A stretch of DNA of 5,940 nucleotides from positions 252,158-258,097 of the forward strand of contig CABIVS010000010.1 in the NCBI GenBank assembly GCA_902362375.1, read 5' to 3'. The notes under the pieces are model-generated. The model was not told the origin of the DNA. It ran no database searches and saw nothing but the letters and a program-made list of their open reading frames with translations. The translations under genes and the position numbers were made by a program. The DNA comes from Bacteroidaceae bacterium (lineage in GTDB: Bacteria; Bacteroidota; Bacteroidia; Bacteroidales; Bacteroidaceae). Below, one piece after another: positions 1 through 5,940 of the stretch (the first letter of the stretch is position 1; each line of letters begins with the position of its first letter).

Positions 1-513
1 ACTCTTCTTGGTTGCCGCATAAAGACTAACTGGGTTGTCAACCTTGTCGTCAGTTGAATACGGAACTTTCTTGTTACTACCATAGACTGATGATGAAGAT
101 GCATAAATCAAGTGTTCTACCTCATGATGACGACAGGCTTCAAGGATATTATAGAAACCAATAAGATTACTTTGGATATAGGCATCAGGATTGGTGATAC
201 TATAACGAACCCCAGCCTGGGCTGCAAGATTTACGACAACGGAAATTTGGGTTTCAGAGAAAATTCTCTCTACCACATCCTTGTCAGCAATCGAGGCACG
301 AACAAAAGTCCAGCCACGGTTTAACGACTCTATTTCCTTGAGACGTTCATACTTGATATTGACATCGTAATAATCGGTGATGGAATCAATACCGATTACC
401 TTGATATTTCGGAAATCATGGAAAAGACGCATGACAAGGTTACTCCCAATAAAACCGGCAGCACCCGTTACAAGCACTGTCTTTCCATCCAGTTCTACAT
501 TATATGGCAACAT
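1..513 (-). CDS. UDP-glucuronate 4-epimerase (NAD-dependent epimerase/dehydratase), N-terminal half (3' end outside window)
   Basis: Translating from the ATG at 513 gives 171 residues with no stop before the window edge; the family is usually about 330-350 residues, so roughly half is present. It opens with MLPYNVELDGKTVLVTGAAG and has the Rossmann glycine motif G17/G20/G23 (GAAGFIG), Asp43 at the end of the second strand, NLAAQAGVRYS (95-105), the Ser-rich stretch YASSSSVYG (137-145) and the extended-SDR catalytic pair Tyr165-xxx-Lys169 (YAATK). The run YGSNKKVPYSTDDKVDNPVS (144-163) is characteristic of the LspL/WbnF-like UDP-glucuronate 4-epimerases as I know them, as distinct from GalE. 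The enzyme would convert UDP-glucuronate to UDP-galacturonate in the cytoplasm. Its gene starts 2 nt after the ugd stop, which supplies its substrate and suggests translational coupling. The substrate assignment comes from family motifs and context; a related uronic-acid epimerase remains possible. Confidence 0.9.
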   Translation of the reverse strand, partial: MLPYNVELDGKTVLVTGAAGFIGSNLVMRLFHDFRNIKVIGIDSITDYYDVNIKYERLKEIESLNRGWTFVRASIADKDVVERIFSETQISVVVNLAAQAGVRYSITNPDAYIQSNLIGFYNILEACRHHEVEHLIYASSSSVYGSNKKVPYSTDDKVDNPVSLYAATKKS

Positions 514-515
514 GG

Positions 516-1835
516 TCAGTCTCTTCTAAAAATGTCACGTGTATAAACCTTTGCTTCCACATCTTCCAGACTGTTGTCAAAGCGGTTGGCTATAATAGCC
601 TTGCTCTGCGCCTTGAATCCGACAAGATCATTAACGACCCTGCTGCCGAAAAATGTAGTCCCGTCCTCAAGCGTGGGTTCATATATGATCACTTCCGCAC
701 CCTTCGCCTTAATACGTTTCATTATACCTTGAATGGCGGATTGGCGGAAATTGTCAGAATTCGATTTCATGGTCAGGCGGTATACACCGATGACGCAGGT
801 ATGCTCCTTGGATGCATCCCATTGTCCGTTCCCTGTATAATAGCCTGCCTTGCGGAGCACTGCATCAGCTATATAATCCTTGCGGGTTTTGTTTGATTCC
901 ACGATTGCGGACATCATGTTCTGGGGAACATCCTGATAGTTGGCAAGAAGTTGTTTGGTATCTTTCGGCAGGCAATAACCGCCATAACCGAATGAAGGAT
1001 TATTATAATGTGTCCCAATACGGGGGTCAAGGCCTACGCCCTCAATGATCGCTTTGCTGTCCAATCCCTTTATTTCCGCATATGTATCAAGTTCATTAAA
1101 GTAGCTGACACGAAGAGCCAGATAGGTGTTGGCGAAGAGTTTGACAGCTTCCGCCTCTTTTATGCCCATGAAGAGCGTATCGATGTTTTCTTTGACAGCC
1201 CCTTCCTGCAAAAGGGCGGCAAATGTCCTGGCTGCTTCCTGTAACATATCGACATTCGTGACGGACTTAATCGCCTTATTTTCTTCCGCAAACTCCGGAC
1301 CGTCAATAATCTTCGGATAGCCTACGATGATACGGCTCGGATAGAGGTTGTCATAAAGAGCCTTGCTTTCACGGAGGAACTCCGGTGAGAACAGCAGGTT
1401 GAACTTCTTTACTCCTTTTTTGGCATATTTCACATAAAGGTTACGGGTATAGCCCACCGGAATCGTCGATTTGATCACCATTATAGCATCAGGATTCACT
1501 TCAAGCACAAGGTCGATAACCTCCTCCACACGGCTCGTATCGAAGTAATTCTTCACAGGATCATAGTTTGTAGGAGCGGCTATTACCACAAAGTCGGCGT
1601 CAGCGTAGGCTGCCCTTCCGTCCAAAGTGGCTACAAGGTCAAGTGGCTTTTCAGCTAGATACTTCTCGATATAATCATCCTGAATAGGAGAAACCTTGCC
1701 GTTCAGTTTCTCCACCTTTTCCGGAACTACATCCACAGCGGTTACATGATGATGTTGTGATAGCAGTGTCGCTATGCTCAGCCCCACATAGCCTGTTCCG
1801 GCTACTGCGACCCGAATCTCTTTGAAATCACGCAT
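516..1835 (-). CDS. ugd: UDP-glucose 6-dehydrogenase
   Basis: A complete 439-residue cytoplasmic enzyme that oxidises UDP-glucose to UDP-glucuronate with two NAD+. The N-terminal Rossmann fold has GxGxxG at G13/G15/G18 and Asp35 at the end of the second strand for NAD binding. The middle carries [10 protein letters not shown] (121-130), SPEFLRE (150-156, with Glu152) and [19 protein letters not shown] (232-250, with Lys232 and Asn236). The catalytic Cys is C288 in [15 protein letters not shown], and the C-terminal UDP-binding domain follows. From memory it resembles E. coli Ugd closely throughout ([44 protein letters not shown]), which favours UDP-glucose over UDP-ManNAc or GDP-mannose as substrate. 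It is about 50 residues longer, owing to inserts near 137-145, 172-200 and 331-346. The ATG at 1835 puts the glycine motif 12 residues in, as expected. It follows the kinase gene by 37 nt and ends 2 nt before the epimerase that uses its product. Tyr77 aligns with the E. coli Ugd residue phosphorylated by Wzc. Confidence 0.96.
   Translation of the reverse strand: MRDFKEIRVAVAGTGYVGLSIATLLSQHHHVTAVDVVPEKVEKLNGKVSPIQDDYIEKYLAEKPLDLVATLDGRAAYADADFVVIAAPTNYDPVKNYFDTSRVEEVIDLVLEVNPDAIMVIKSTIPVGYTRNLYVKYAKKGVKKFNLLFSPEFLRESKALYDNLYPSRIIVGYPKIIDGPEFAEENKAIKSVTNVDMLQEAARTFAALLQEGAVKENIDTLFMGIKEAEAVKLFANTYLALRVSYFNELDTYAEIKGLDSKAIIEGVGLDPRIGTHYNNPSFGYGGYCLPKDTKQLLANYQDVPQNMMSAIVESNKTRKDYIADAVLRKAGYYTGNGQWDASKEHTCVIGVYRLTMKSNSDNFRQSAIQGIMKRIKAKGAEVIIYEPTLEDGTTFFGSRVVNDLVGFKAQSKAIIANRFDNSLEDVEAKVYTRDIFRRD
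521..527 (-). promoter_or_regulatory. Possible ribosome binding site for the epimerase, inside the end of ugd
   Basis: The minus strand reads AGAAGAG, which also encodes the final Arg-Arg-Asp of Ugd, 7 nt before the epimerase ATG at 513. Together with the 2-nt gap between the ugd TGA and that ATG, this supports translational coupling. It is a weak match to a consensus site. Confidence 0.35.
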
Positions 1836-1872
1836 ATTATGTTTGATTTGGTTTTATCGATATCAATGTTAT
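1836..1872 (-). other. wzc-ugd spacer, the longest intergenic gap in the window
   Basis: This 37-nt AT-rich spacer holds a TATCGATA palindrome (1855-1862) but no TAnnTTTG Bacteroides-type -7 element, no stable GC-rich hairpin followed by a T run, and no clear ribosome binding site. It most likely is a plain intra-operon spacer. Confidence 0.6.
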
Positions 1873-4290
1873 TTACCTTCCCGACCTTGCATGCTTCTCT
1901 CCATAGCCATAGCCGTAACGCTTGCCATAGCCATAATACTTGCCGTATTTGCCATAGCCATAGTAATAGCCGTACTTCTTTTTCTGAAGATCCAAGCCGT
2001 TTATAGCGATACAGAGATTAGGCAGCTTCTTGTTTTCAGAAAGCTCATTGATCAAAGTAAATTCAGCTTTGCGAGTATAATCAGCACGACAAACGTATAC
2101 AGACAAATCAGCGGTACGACCTATCAGCAAAGTATCGGTTACCATACCAACAGGAGCGGTATCCAGAATCACATAATCAAAGTTAGTCTTCAATGTTTCG
2201 ATGGCTTTCTCCAATCCCTCACGGGCCAATAATTCCGTTGGATTGGGCGGAACTGCTCCACCCGGAAGAATAAAAAGATTTCTGTTGATATCCGAAGGTT
2301 GAACCAGATCCATCAAGTTCATACTCGGGTTAGTCAGGAACTGAGTAATACCATGCTCTTTCTTGGGGATATTGAACACTTTATTCAGACCGGGCTTGCG
2401 AATGTCAAGGCCAACGATTACAACTTTCTTACCTAACAAAGAAAGGCTAACTGCTAAATTGGCGGAAATAAAAGACTTACCTTCACCACTGATAGTAGAA
2501 GTTACTAAAATTACGTTCTTATCTCTTTCAAGCATAAACTGAAGATTGGTACGAACATTACGGAAAGTCTCGCTCATCAGGTTGTTCTGATTCTCAAAGA
2601 CCGCAATTGAACCGGATTTCTCATCCGCCAATGGAATATCACCGACAACCGGAAGTGAAGTCAATTTTTCTATATCGGCACGTCCTTCAATCTTGAATTT
2701 GGTCAAGCCTATCAGATAGATGATACCTACCGGGATTCCCATTCCCAAAAACAAAGCAACCAGATAGACCATCATCCTTTTAGGGGAAACGGGATTATCA
2801 TCAGCAATCGCTGCATCAATTATCTGGGCATTATTTGCCGTAGCTGCCAAAGTAATAGCATTCTCCTCACGTTTCTGAAGCAGCATTAGATACAGTCCCG
2901 ATTTGATTTCCTGCTGGCGGGCAATGCTTACAAACTGGCGTTCCTGAGTCGGGGCGTCACTGATACGACGGGAATAACGACTCGCTTCACGATCCAAATC
3001 AGCTTTAGTGATCTGTAATCCTTTCAAGGTAGCATCCAAAGTGGCCTGCACATTGCTACGCATAGCACGAATACTGGTATTAAGGTTGACAATCGCCGGG
3101 TTACTTTCCGTTGAGGTACGTAACAGACGGTTGCGTTCAATCAGCATCTCATTATAACGCGAGATTGCTCCAACCAGGCCACCATCCTGCAAACCGACAT
3201 TGGCAGGCAACACTTCATATTCATCACCCTGAAGGTATTTTTGCAAATCAACAATAAGGTTGATCTGAGTCTGATTCTCCACACGTTTCTTTTCGTATTC
3301 CGCATTACCCGTCAAGGCGATCTGCGCCTCGCTACTCAAATCCGTAATACCTGCTGTACGTTTGAAATTTTCCAGATCTTGCTCAGTACTGCCCAACTCT
3401 TTGGAAATAATACCGATACGTTCATCTATAAACTCTGCCGTTTTCTGGGCCACTTCATTCTTGTCATTATTCGCATTGATGTTGTACATCTCAAGCAGTT
3501 TATTGATAAAATCCTTACCACGACGGGAATTGGTATTCTTCAATGAAATGACAACAACAGAAGTCGTTTTTGAAGTGGGAGCTATCGACAAGGAGTTGGC
3601 ATATCCTTTTGCTACAGAGAAAGGACGGTTAATGAAAGCCGTAATATGACGTTCTTTCGTCACGTTTTCCGGACGAACAGCAGACAAGGTATCATTATTT
3701 GCGAAAAATGCGACCGTACCCTCATCTGTCGGGAATACGGCAGGTAATTTTTCAAACTGTCTCCGGTATTCTTTATCACCCACTTTCATTTGTACATCCA
3801 TCACACCTGTCGGTTGAAGAGTCATGGCGACTTCCATCCTGCCAGGAAGCTTGTCTGCCTCCTGCGGAGTAAGGCTCACCAATACGGGAGAGGTCTGATA
3901 AAGTTCCTTTTTCGGGAACTCGTCTTCATCCACATAGGTAACAAACAGTCCTAAATTGTTTACCACCTCTCCGGACAAAGACTTCGAACGGAGCACTTCG
4001 ATTTCATTATCGACATTACCGGACGAAGAGACAAAACCGTCCAAACCCATCCTTTCCAGTTCGGAAGACATACTTGTACCACCGCCTTTCTTATCATCCT
4101 TAATCAAGACTGTGGCGGAAATATTATAAACGGGCGTTGTCAGTCGCAGGTATCCCCACGCACAGGCGATACATACAATTACTGAAAACACAAACCAAGG
4201 CCAGTGAACCAGACAACGGAAAAAAATTTCCTGAATATTAACCTGCTCTTCAGAATGTTCCATACACTTTTCCTTTTTTTCCTCAACCAT
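1873..4290 (-). CDS. wzc: Wzc-type polysaccharide co-polymerase with C-terminal bacterial tyrosine kinase domain
   Basis: An 805-residue inner-membrane protein that sets chain length and drives export through cycles of tyrosine autophosphorylation. In order: a short cytoplasmic N terminus; membrane helix 1 (about 31-50); a Wzz domain and a long helical periplasmic region (about 51-505, coiled-coil-prone from about 275 to 475); a GNVR-like stretch (about 445-495); the PVSP motif typical of Wzz proteins (500-503); membrane helix 2 (about 507-529); then the kinase domain. The kinase shows EX2RX2R (E574, R577, R580; subunit contacts in this family), Walker A TISGEGKS (K605), Walker A' VVIVGLDIR (623-631) and Walker B VILDTAP (D710). 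The tail holds 12 Tyr between 773 and 796, the usual autophosphorylation cluster. One oddity is Gly627 where the family normally has the first Asp of Walker A' DxD. The start is either the ATG at 4290 or Met10 at 4263, which has a better ribosome site. It is the likely partner of the export lipoprotein upstream. No cognate phosphatase is seen. Confidence 0.96.
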   Translation of the reverse strand: MVEEKKEKCMEHSEEQVNIQEIFFRCLVHWPWFVFSVIVCIACAWGYLRLTTPVYNISATVLIKDDKKGGGTSMSSELERMGLDGFVSSSGNVDNEIEVLRSKSLSGEVVNNLGLFVTYVDEDEFPKKELYQTSPVLVSLTPQEADKLPGRMEVAMTLQPTGVMDVQMKVGDKEYRRQFEKLPAVFPTDEGTVAFFANNDTLSAVRPENVTKERHITAFINRPFSVAKGYANSLSIAPTSKTTSVVVISLKNTNSRRGKDFINKLLEMYNINANNDKNEVAQKTAEFIDERIGIISKELGSTEQDLENFKRTAGITDLSSEAQIALTGNAEYEKKRVENQTQINLIVDLQKYLQGDEYEVLPANVGLQDGGLVGAISRYNEMLIERNRLLRTSTESNPAIVNLNTSIRAMRSNVQATLDATLKGLQITKADLDREASRYSRRISDAPTQERQFVSIARQQEIKSGLYLMLLQKREENAITLAATANNAQIIDAAIADDNPVSPKRMMVYLVALFLGMGIPVGIIYLIGLTKFKIEGRADIEKLTSLPVVGDIPLADEKSGSIAVFENQNNLMSETFRNVRTNLQFMLERDKNVILVTSTISGEGKSFISANLAVSLSLLGKKVVIVGLDIRKPGLNKVFNIPKKEHGITQFLTNPSMNLMDLVQPSDINRNLFILPGGAVPPNPTELLAREGLEKAIETLKTNFDYVILDTAPVGMVTDTLLIGRTADLSVYVCRADYTRKAEFTLINELSENKKLPNLCIAINGLDLQKKKYGYYYGYGKYGKYYGYGKRYGYGYGEKHARSGR
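1903..1974 (-). repeat. Degenerate TATGGC-like repeat encoding the Tyr/Gly tail of the kinase
   Basis: Within the 3' end of wzc, the coding strand repeats Tyr-Gly codon pairs (TAT/TAC followed by GGC, with AAG or CGT interspersed). It encodes residues 773-796, with 12 Tyr, 8 Gly, 3 Lys and 1 Arg. On the plus strand this appears as runs of gccata and gccgta. Codons vary between units, so the repeat is imperfect. Tail clusters of this kind are the autophosphorylation region of bacterial tyrosine kinases. The low-complexity DNA could change length by slippage or recombination. Confidence 0.85.
4270..4275 (-). promoter_or_regulatory. Possible ribosome binding site for an internal wzc start at 4263
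   Basis: The minus strand reads AAGGAA 6 nt upstream of the second in-frame ATG (residue 10, position 4263). The first ATG at 4290 has no purine-rich sequence upstream. Starting at 4263 would drop nine charged residues and leave the Wzz domain and first membrane helix intact. Bacteroidales genes often lack Shine-Dalgarno sequences, so this favours the shorter form only weakly. Confidence 0.4.
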
Positions 4291-4299
4291 ACAGTGATA

Positions 4300-5133
4300 C
4301 TATTTGAAGATTGTTACTAATAAACTTGCCAATGACACCAAGATAGAGGTGGCTGAGAACCAAAGGCTTGTACTGTTACCAATATCAGAGTTACGCGCTT
4401 TCGCCTTGTTCGGAGTCACATAAACAATATCATTCTGCTGCAACCAATAATAAGGGGAAAGAATGGTTTCCGCACTGTTCAGATCCAGCGTTATAATCTG
4501 CTGTTTGCCGTCAGCACCTTCACGAATCAGTTTTACATTATCACGAAGCCCCCAGACAGTCATATCACCCGCCATGGCCAAGGCTTCCAACAGATTCACC
4601 TTCTCATTATTGATGGTAAAGGTACCGGGACGTGCAACTTCACCCAGTACAGAAATTTTATAGTTTACCATGCGGACGGTTACTATCGGAGTCTCCTTGA
4701 TATAAGGTTTCAACTTTTCTATAATTAATTGTTCTGCCTCTTTCTTTGTCAAACCGCCCACCTTTAATTCGCCTAAAACCGGAAAATTGATCTTTCCTTC
4801 ATTATCCACCAAATAAGGTTGCAGAACCGGCTGGACACTCAACTGCGAATTTCCAGCAGCCACACTAGCAGGACTAGCTACCGTCAGATTGAATGGAATA
4901 GCCAACTCGGGACTGGTACATGAAACCACAATAGTAAGCAGGTCTTTAGGCATTATCTTGGCATCATACAAATTTTCCTGTTGGACGGTCTGTTCCACAA
5001 CTTCCACATCCTGCAAGTAAGGAACCTTTTTGTATGACTGACAAGACGCGAGCAGAAATATCGCAATCAGACAGGCAAACACATTACGTCCCATACCTTG
5101 CATACTCATATACATGTAAAATGATTTATTCAT
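4300..5133 (-). CDS. wza: Wza-type polysaccharide export lipoprotein (Poly_export/SLBB), short form
   Basis: A 277-residue outer-membrane export protein. A lipoprotein signal peptide is clear: hydrophobic residues 18-29 and a lipobox LASC with the lipidated Cys at 31. A Poly_export domain follows (about 56-155, with YDAKIMPKDLLTI and LVDNEGKINFPVLGELKVGGLT), then one SLBB domain (about 157-240, with VLGEVARPGTFTI). The C terminus is a hydrophobic helix (about 256-276). In the family such proteins form the outer-membrane channel that connects to Wzc for capsule export. At 277 residues it is about 100 shorter than E. coli Wza and appears to have one SLBB domain, not two. The ATG at 5133 is taken because it opens the frame closest to the upstream stop. 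In-frame Met codons at residues 7, 9, 11 and 14 also leave an intact signal peptide, and no good Shine-Dalgarno chooses between them. The gene ends in TAG 9 nt before the kinase gene, its expected partner. Confidence 0.93.
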   Translation of the reverse strand: MNKSFYMYMSMQGMGRNVFACLIAIFLLASCQSYKKVPYLQDVEVVEQTVQQENLYDAKIMPKDLLTIVVSCTSPELAIPFNLTVASPASVAAGNSQLSVQPVLQPYLVDNEGKINFPVLGELKVGGLTKKEAEQLIIEKLKPYIKETPIVTVRMVNYKISVLGEVARPGTFTINNEKVNLLEALAMAGDMTVWGLRDNVKLIREGADGKQQIITLDLNSAETILSPYYWLQQNDIVYVTPNKAKARNSDIGNSTSLWFSATSILVSLASLLVTIFK

Positions 5134-5148
5134 AAAATTATAAATTTA

Positions 5149-5940
5149 TTATTCCTTATCCAACCTCTCAAATTTCGGAGAATTCTTTGACTTAAATTCC
5201 GGCACGACTTTCTTCATCAACCGCACGGTATCCATAATCTTTACCGTACGCGACAACTTCTCAAACTCTGCATAAGTATCAAGGATATCTGCATATTCAT
5301 ACCGACGTACTTTAGCTATCATAATTTTCTTGTTTTCGGTAGGTATTGTATTTTCTTTATCGCTCAACACCTCTTCATAAAGCTTTTCACCCGGACGTAA
5401 TCCTGTAAATTCGATCTTTATGTCTTCCCCCGGACGATAACCCGCCAATTCAATCATACGGGTAGCCAAATCAACAATCTTCACGGCTTTGCCCATTTCA
5501 AAAACAAAGATCTCATTGCCCTCTCCCATCGTGGCAGCCTCCATCACCAAACGGCAAGCTTCAGGAATAGTCATGAAGAACCGGATGATATCAGGATGAG
5601 TAACAGTGACAGGACCGCCATTCTCAATTTGTTCCCTAAAACGAGGAATGACAGAACCATTACTGCCCAATACATTTCCGAAACGTGTCGTGATGAATTT
5701 GGTATGACCTTTCACTTTCCCTTCACGAATAGCACATCCCAAACTCTGTACATAGATTTCTGCCAAACGTTTGGAGCACCCCATTACATTGGTAGGATTC
5801 ACGGCTTTATCTGTAGAAACCATAATCATTTTTTCTGCGCCATATTCCACAGCCATGTCAGCTACCTGTCGGGAACCGGTTACATTGACAAGGACAGCCT
5901 CGCAAGGATTTTCTTCCATCAACGGTACATGTTTGTAAGC
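5149..5940 (-). CDS. CapD/FlaA1/WbpM-type nucleotide-sugar 4,6-dehydratase, C-terminal part (5' end outside window)
   Basis: The reading frame is open to the window edge and gives 263 residues ending in TAA. No start lies inside: the first in-frame Met codon falls within conserved family sequence (AYKHVPLMEENPCEA), so the N-terminal part is missing. The SDR catalytic stretch STDKAVNPTNVMGCSK is present at fragment residues 42-57, with Met53 and Lys57 in the YxxxK positions. This Met-for-Tyr form is known from the long, membrane-anchored WbpM/CapD type (usually about 600-650 residues), whose N-terminal membrane segments would lie upstream. Also visible are TRFGNVLGSNGSVIPRF, a PDIIRFFMTIPEA motif and GLRPGEKLYEE, all typical of the family. 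Family members dehydrate UDP-GlcNAc (or a similar sugar nucleotide) to a 4-keto-6-deoxy intermediate at the cytoplasmic face of the inner membrane, early in precursor synthesis. The stop lies 15 nt before the export gene, so co-transcription is likely. The family is secure; the exact substrate is inferred. Confidence 0.93.
   Translation of the reverse strand, partial: AYKHVPLMEENPCEAVLVNVTGSRQVADMAVEYGAEKMIMVSTDKAVNPTNVMGCSKRLAEIYVQSLGCAIREGKVKGHTKFITTRFGNVLGSNGSVIPRFREQIENGGPVTVTHPDIIRFFMTIPEACRLVMEAATMGEGNEIFVFEMGKAVKIVDLATRMIELAGYRPGEDIKIEFTGLRPGEKLYEEVLSDKENTIPTENKKIMIAKVRRYEYADILDTYAEFEKLSRTVKIMDTVRLMKKVVPEFKSKNSPKFERLDKE

Noticed and set aside
112..324. A plus-strand open frame of 70 codons near the left edge.
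   Set aside because: The minus strand here encodes the epimerase with an intact Rossmann fold and catalytic YxxxK, so the plus-strand frame is a shadow.
504..1320. Several overlapping plus-strand open frames of 64-130 codons opposite ugd.
   Set aside because: They lie wholly or almost wholly antisense to a well-conserved enzyme, overlap each other in different frames, and show no recognisable domains.
516..1835. Ugd appears slightly richer in GC than wzc (about 48% against 43% in a few hand-counted lines), considered as a sign of separate acquisition.
   Set aside because: Only a few lines were counted, the difference is small, and protein composition could explain it. A full codon-usage comparison would be needed.
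1822..2232. A plus-strand open frame predicting a strongly hydrophobic protein with Ala/Ile repeats, resembling a small membrane protein.
   Set aside because: It is antisense to the wzc 3' end. Its Ala/Ile repeats are simply the complement of the Tyr-Gly codons, so the hydrophobicity is an artefact.
3241..3649. Two plus-strand open frames opposite the periplasmic region of wzc.
   Set aside because: They are antisense to conserved coding sequence, overlap each other and look like no known protein.
5134..5151. ATAAATTTAT palindrome at the dehydratase-wza junction, considered as a terminator or operator.
   Set aside because: It is short, purely A/T and overlaps the dehydratase stop codon. It would not form a stable hairpin, and such palindromes are common by chance in AT-rich spacers.
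5920..5922. TTG at 5922 as a start for a complete 257-residue dehydratase.
   Set aside because: The frame stays open to the window edge, the residues before it match conserved family sequence, and the Rossmann glycine motif would be missing, so the gene is truncated by the window.

Overview
The window looks like part of a capsule or exopolysaccharide locus from a member of the Bacteroidales (Bacteroides or a close relative). The inference rests on the gene set and order, the style of the proteins (a long Wzz-kinase fusion with a Tyr/Gly tail, a short Wza-type lipoprotein, a CapD-type dehydratase), a GC content in the mid-40s by sampling, and weak or absent Shine-Dalgarno sequences. No species is claimed.

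All five genes lie on the minus strand, so transcription runs from high to low coordinates. Both ends of the window cut a gene. From upstream to downstream they are: the C-terminal part of a CapD/WbpM-type nucleotide-sugar 4,6-dehydratase (5940-5149, 5' part outside); a Wza-type outer-membrane export lipoprotein (5133-4300); a Wzc-type chain-length regulator and tyrosine autokinase (4290-1873); UDP-glucose 6-dehydrogenase Ugd (1835-516); and the N-terminal half of a UDP-glucuronate 4-epimerase (513-1, 3' part outside). The gaps are 15, 9, 37 and 2 nt, only 63 nt of non-coding sequence in total. I see no internal promoter, terminator, RNA gene, mobile element or CRISPR array, so this reads as the middle of one operon.

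The genes fit together. The dehydratase probably begins an amino- or deoxy-sugar precursor. Ugd oxidises UDP-glucose to UDP-glucuronate, and the next gene epimerises that to UDP-galacturonate, so an acidic polymer is predicted. Wza and Wzc form the export and length-control machine. Glycosyltransferases, a flippase, a polymerase and the kinase's cognate phosphatase are not in the window.

Nothing here amounts to a clearly new system. The points most worth a second look are: a tyrosine in Ugd that appears to match the site phosphorylated by Wzc in E. coli, with the kinase gene directly upstream; a Gly in place of the first Walker A' Asp in the kinase; a Ser/Thr stripe along the C-terminal helix of the short Wza; and the dense Tyr/Gly tail encoded by a degenerate DNA repeat.
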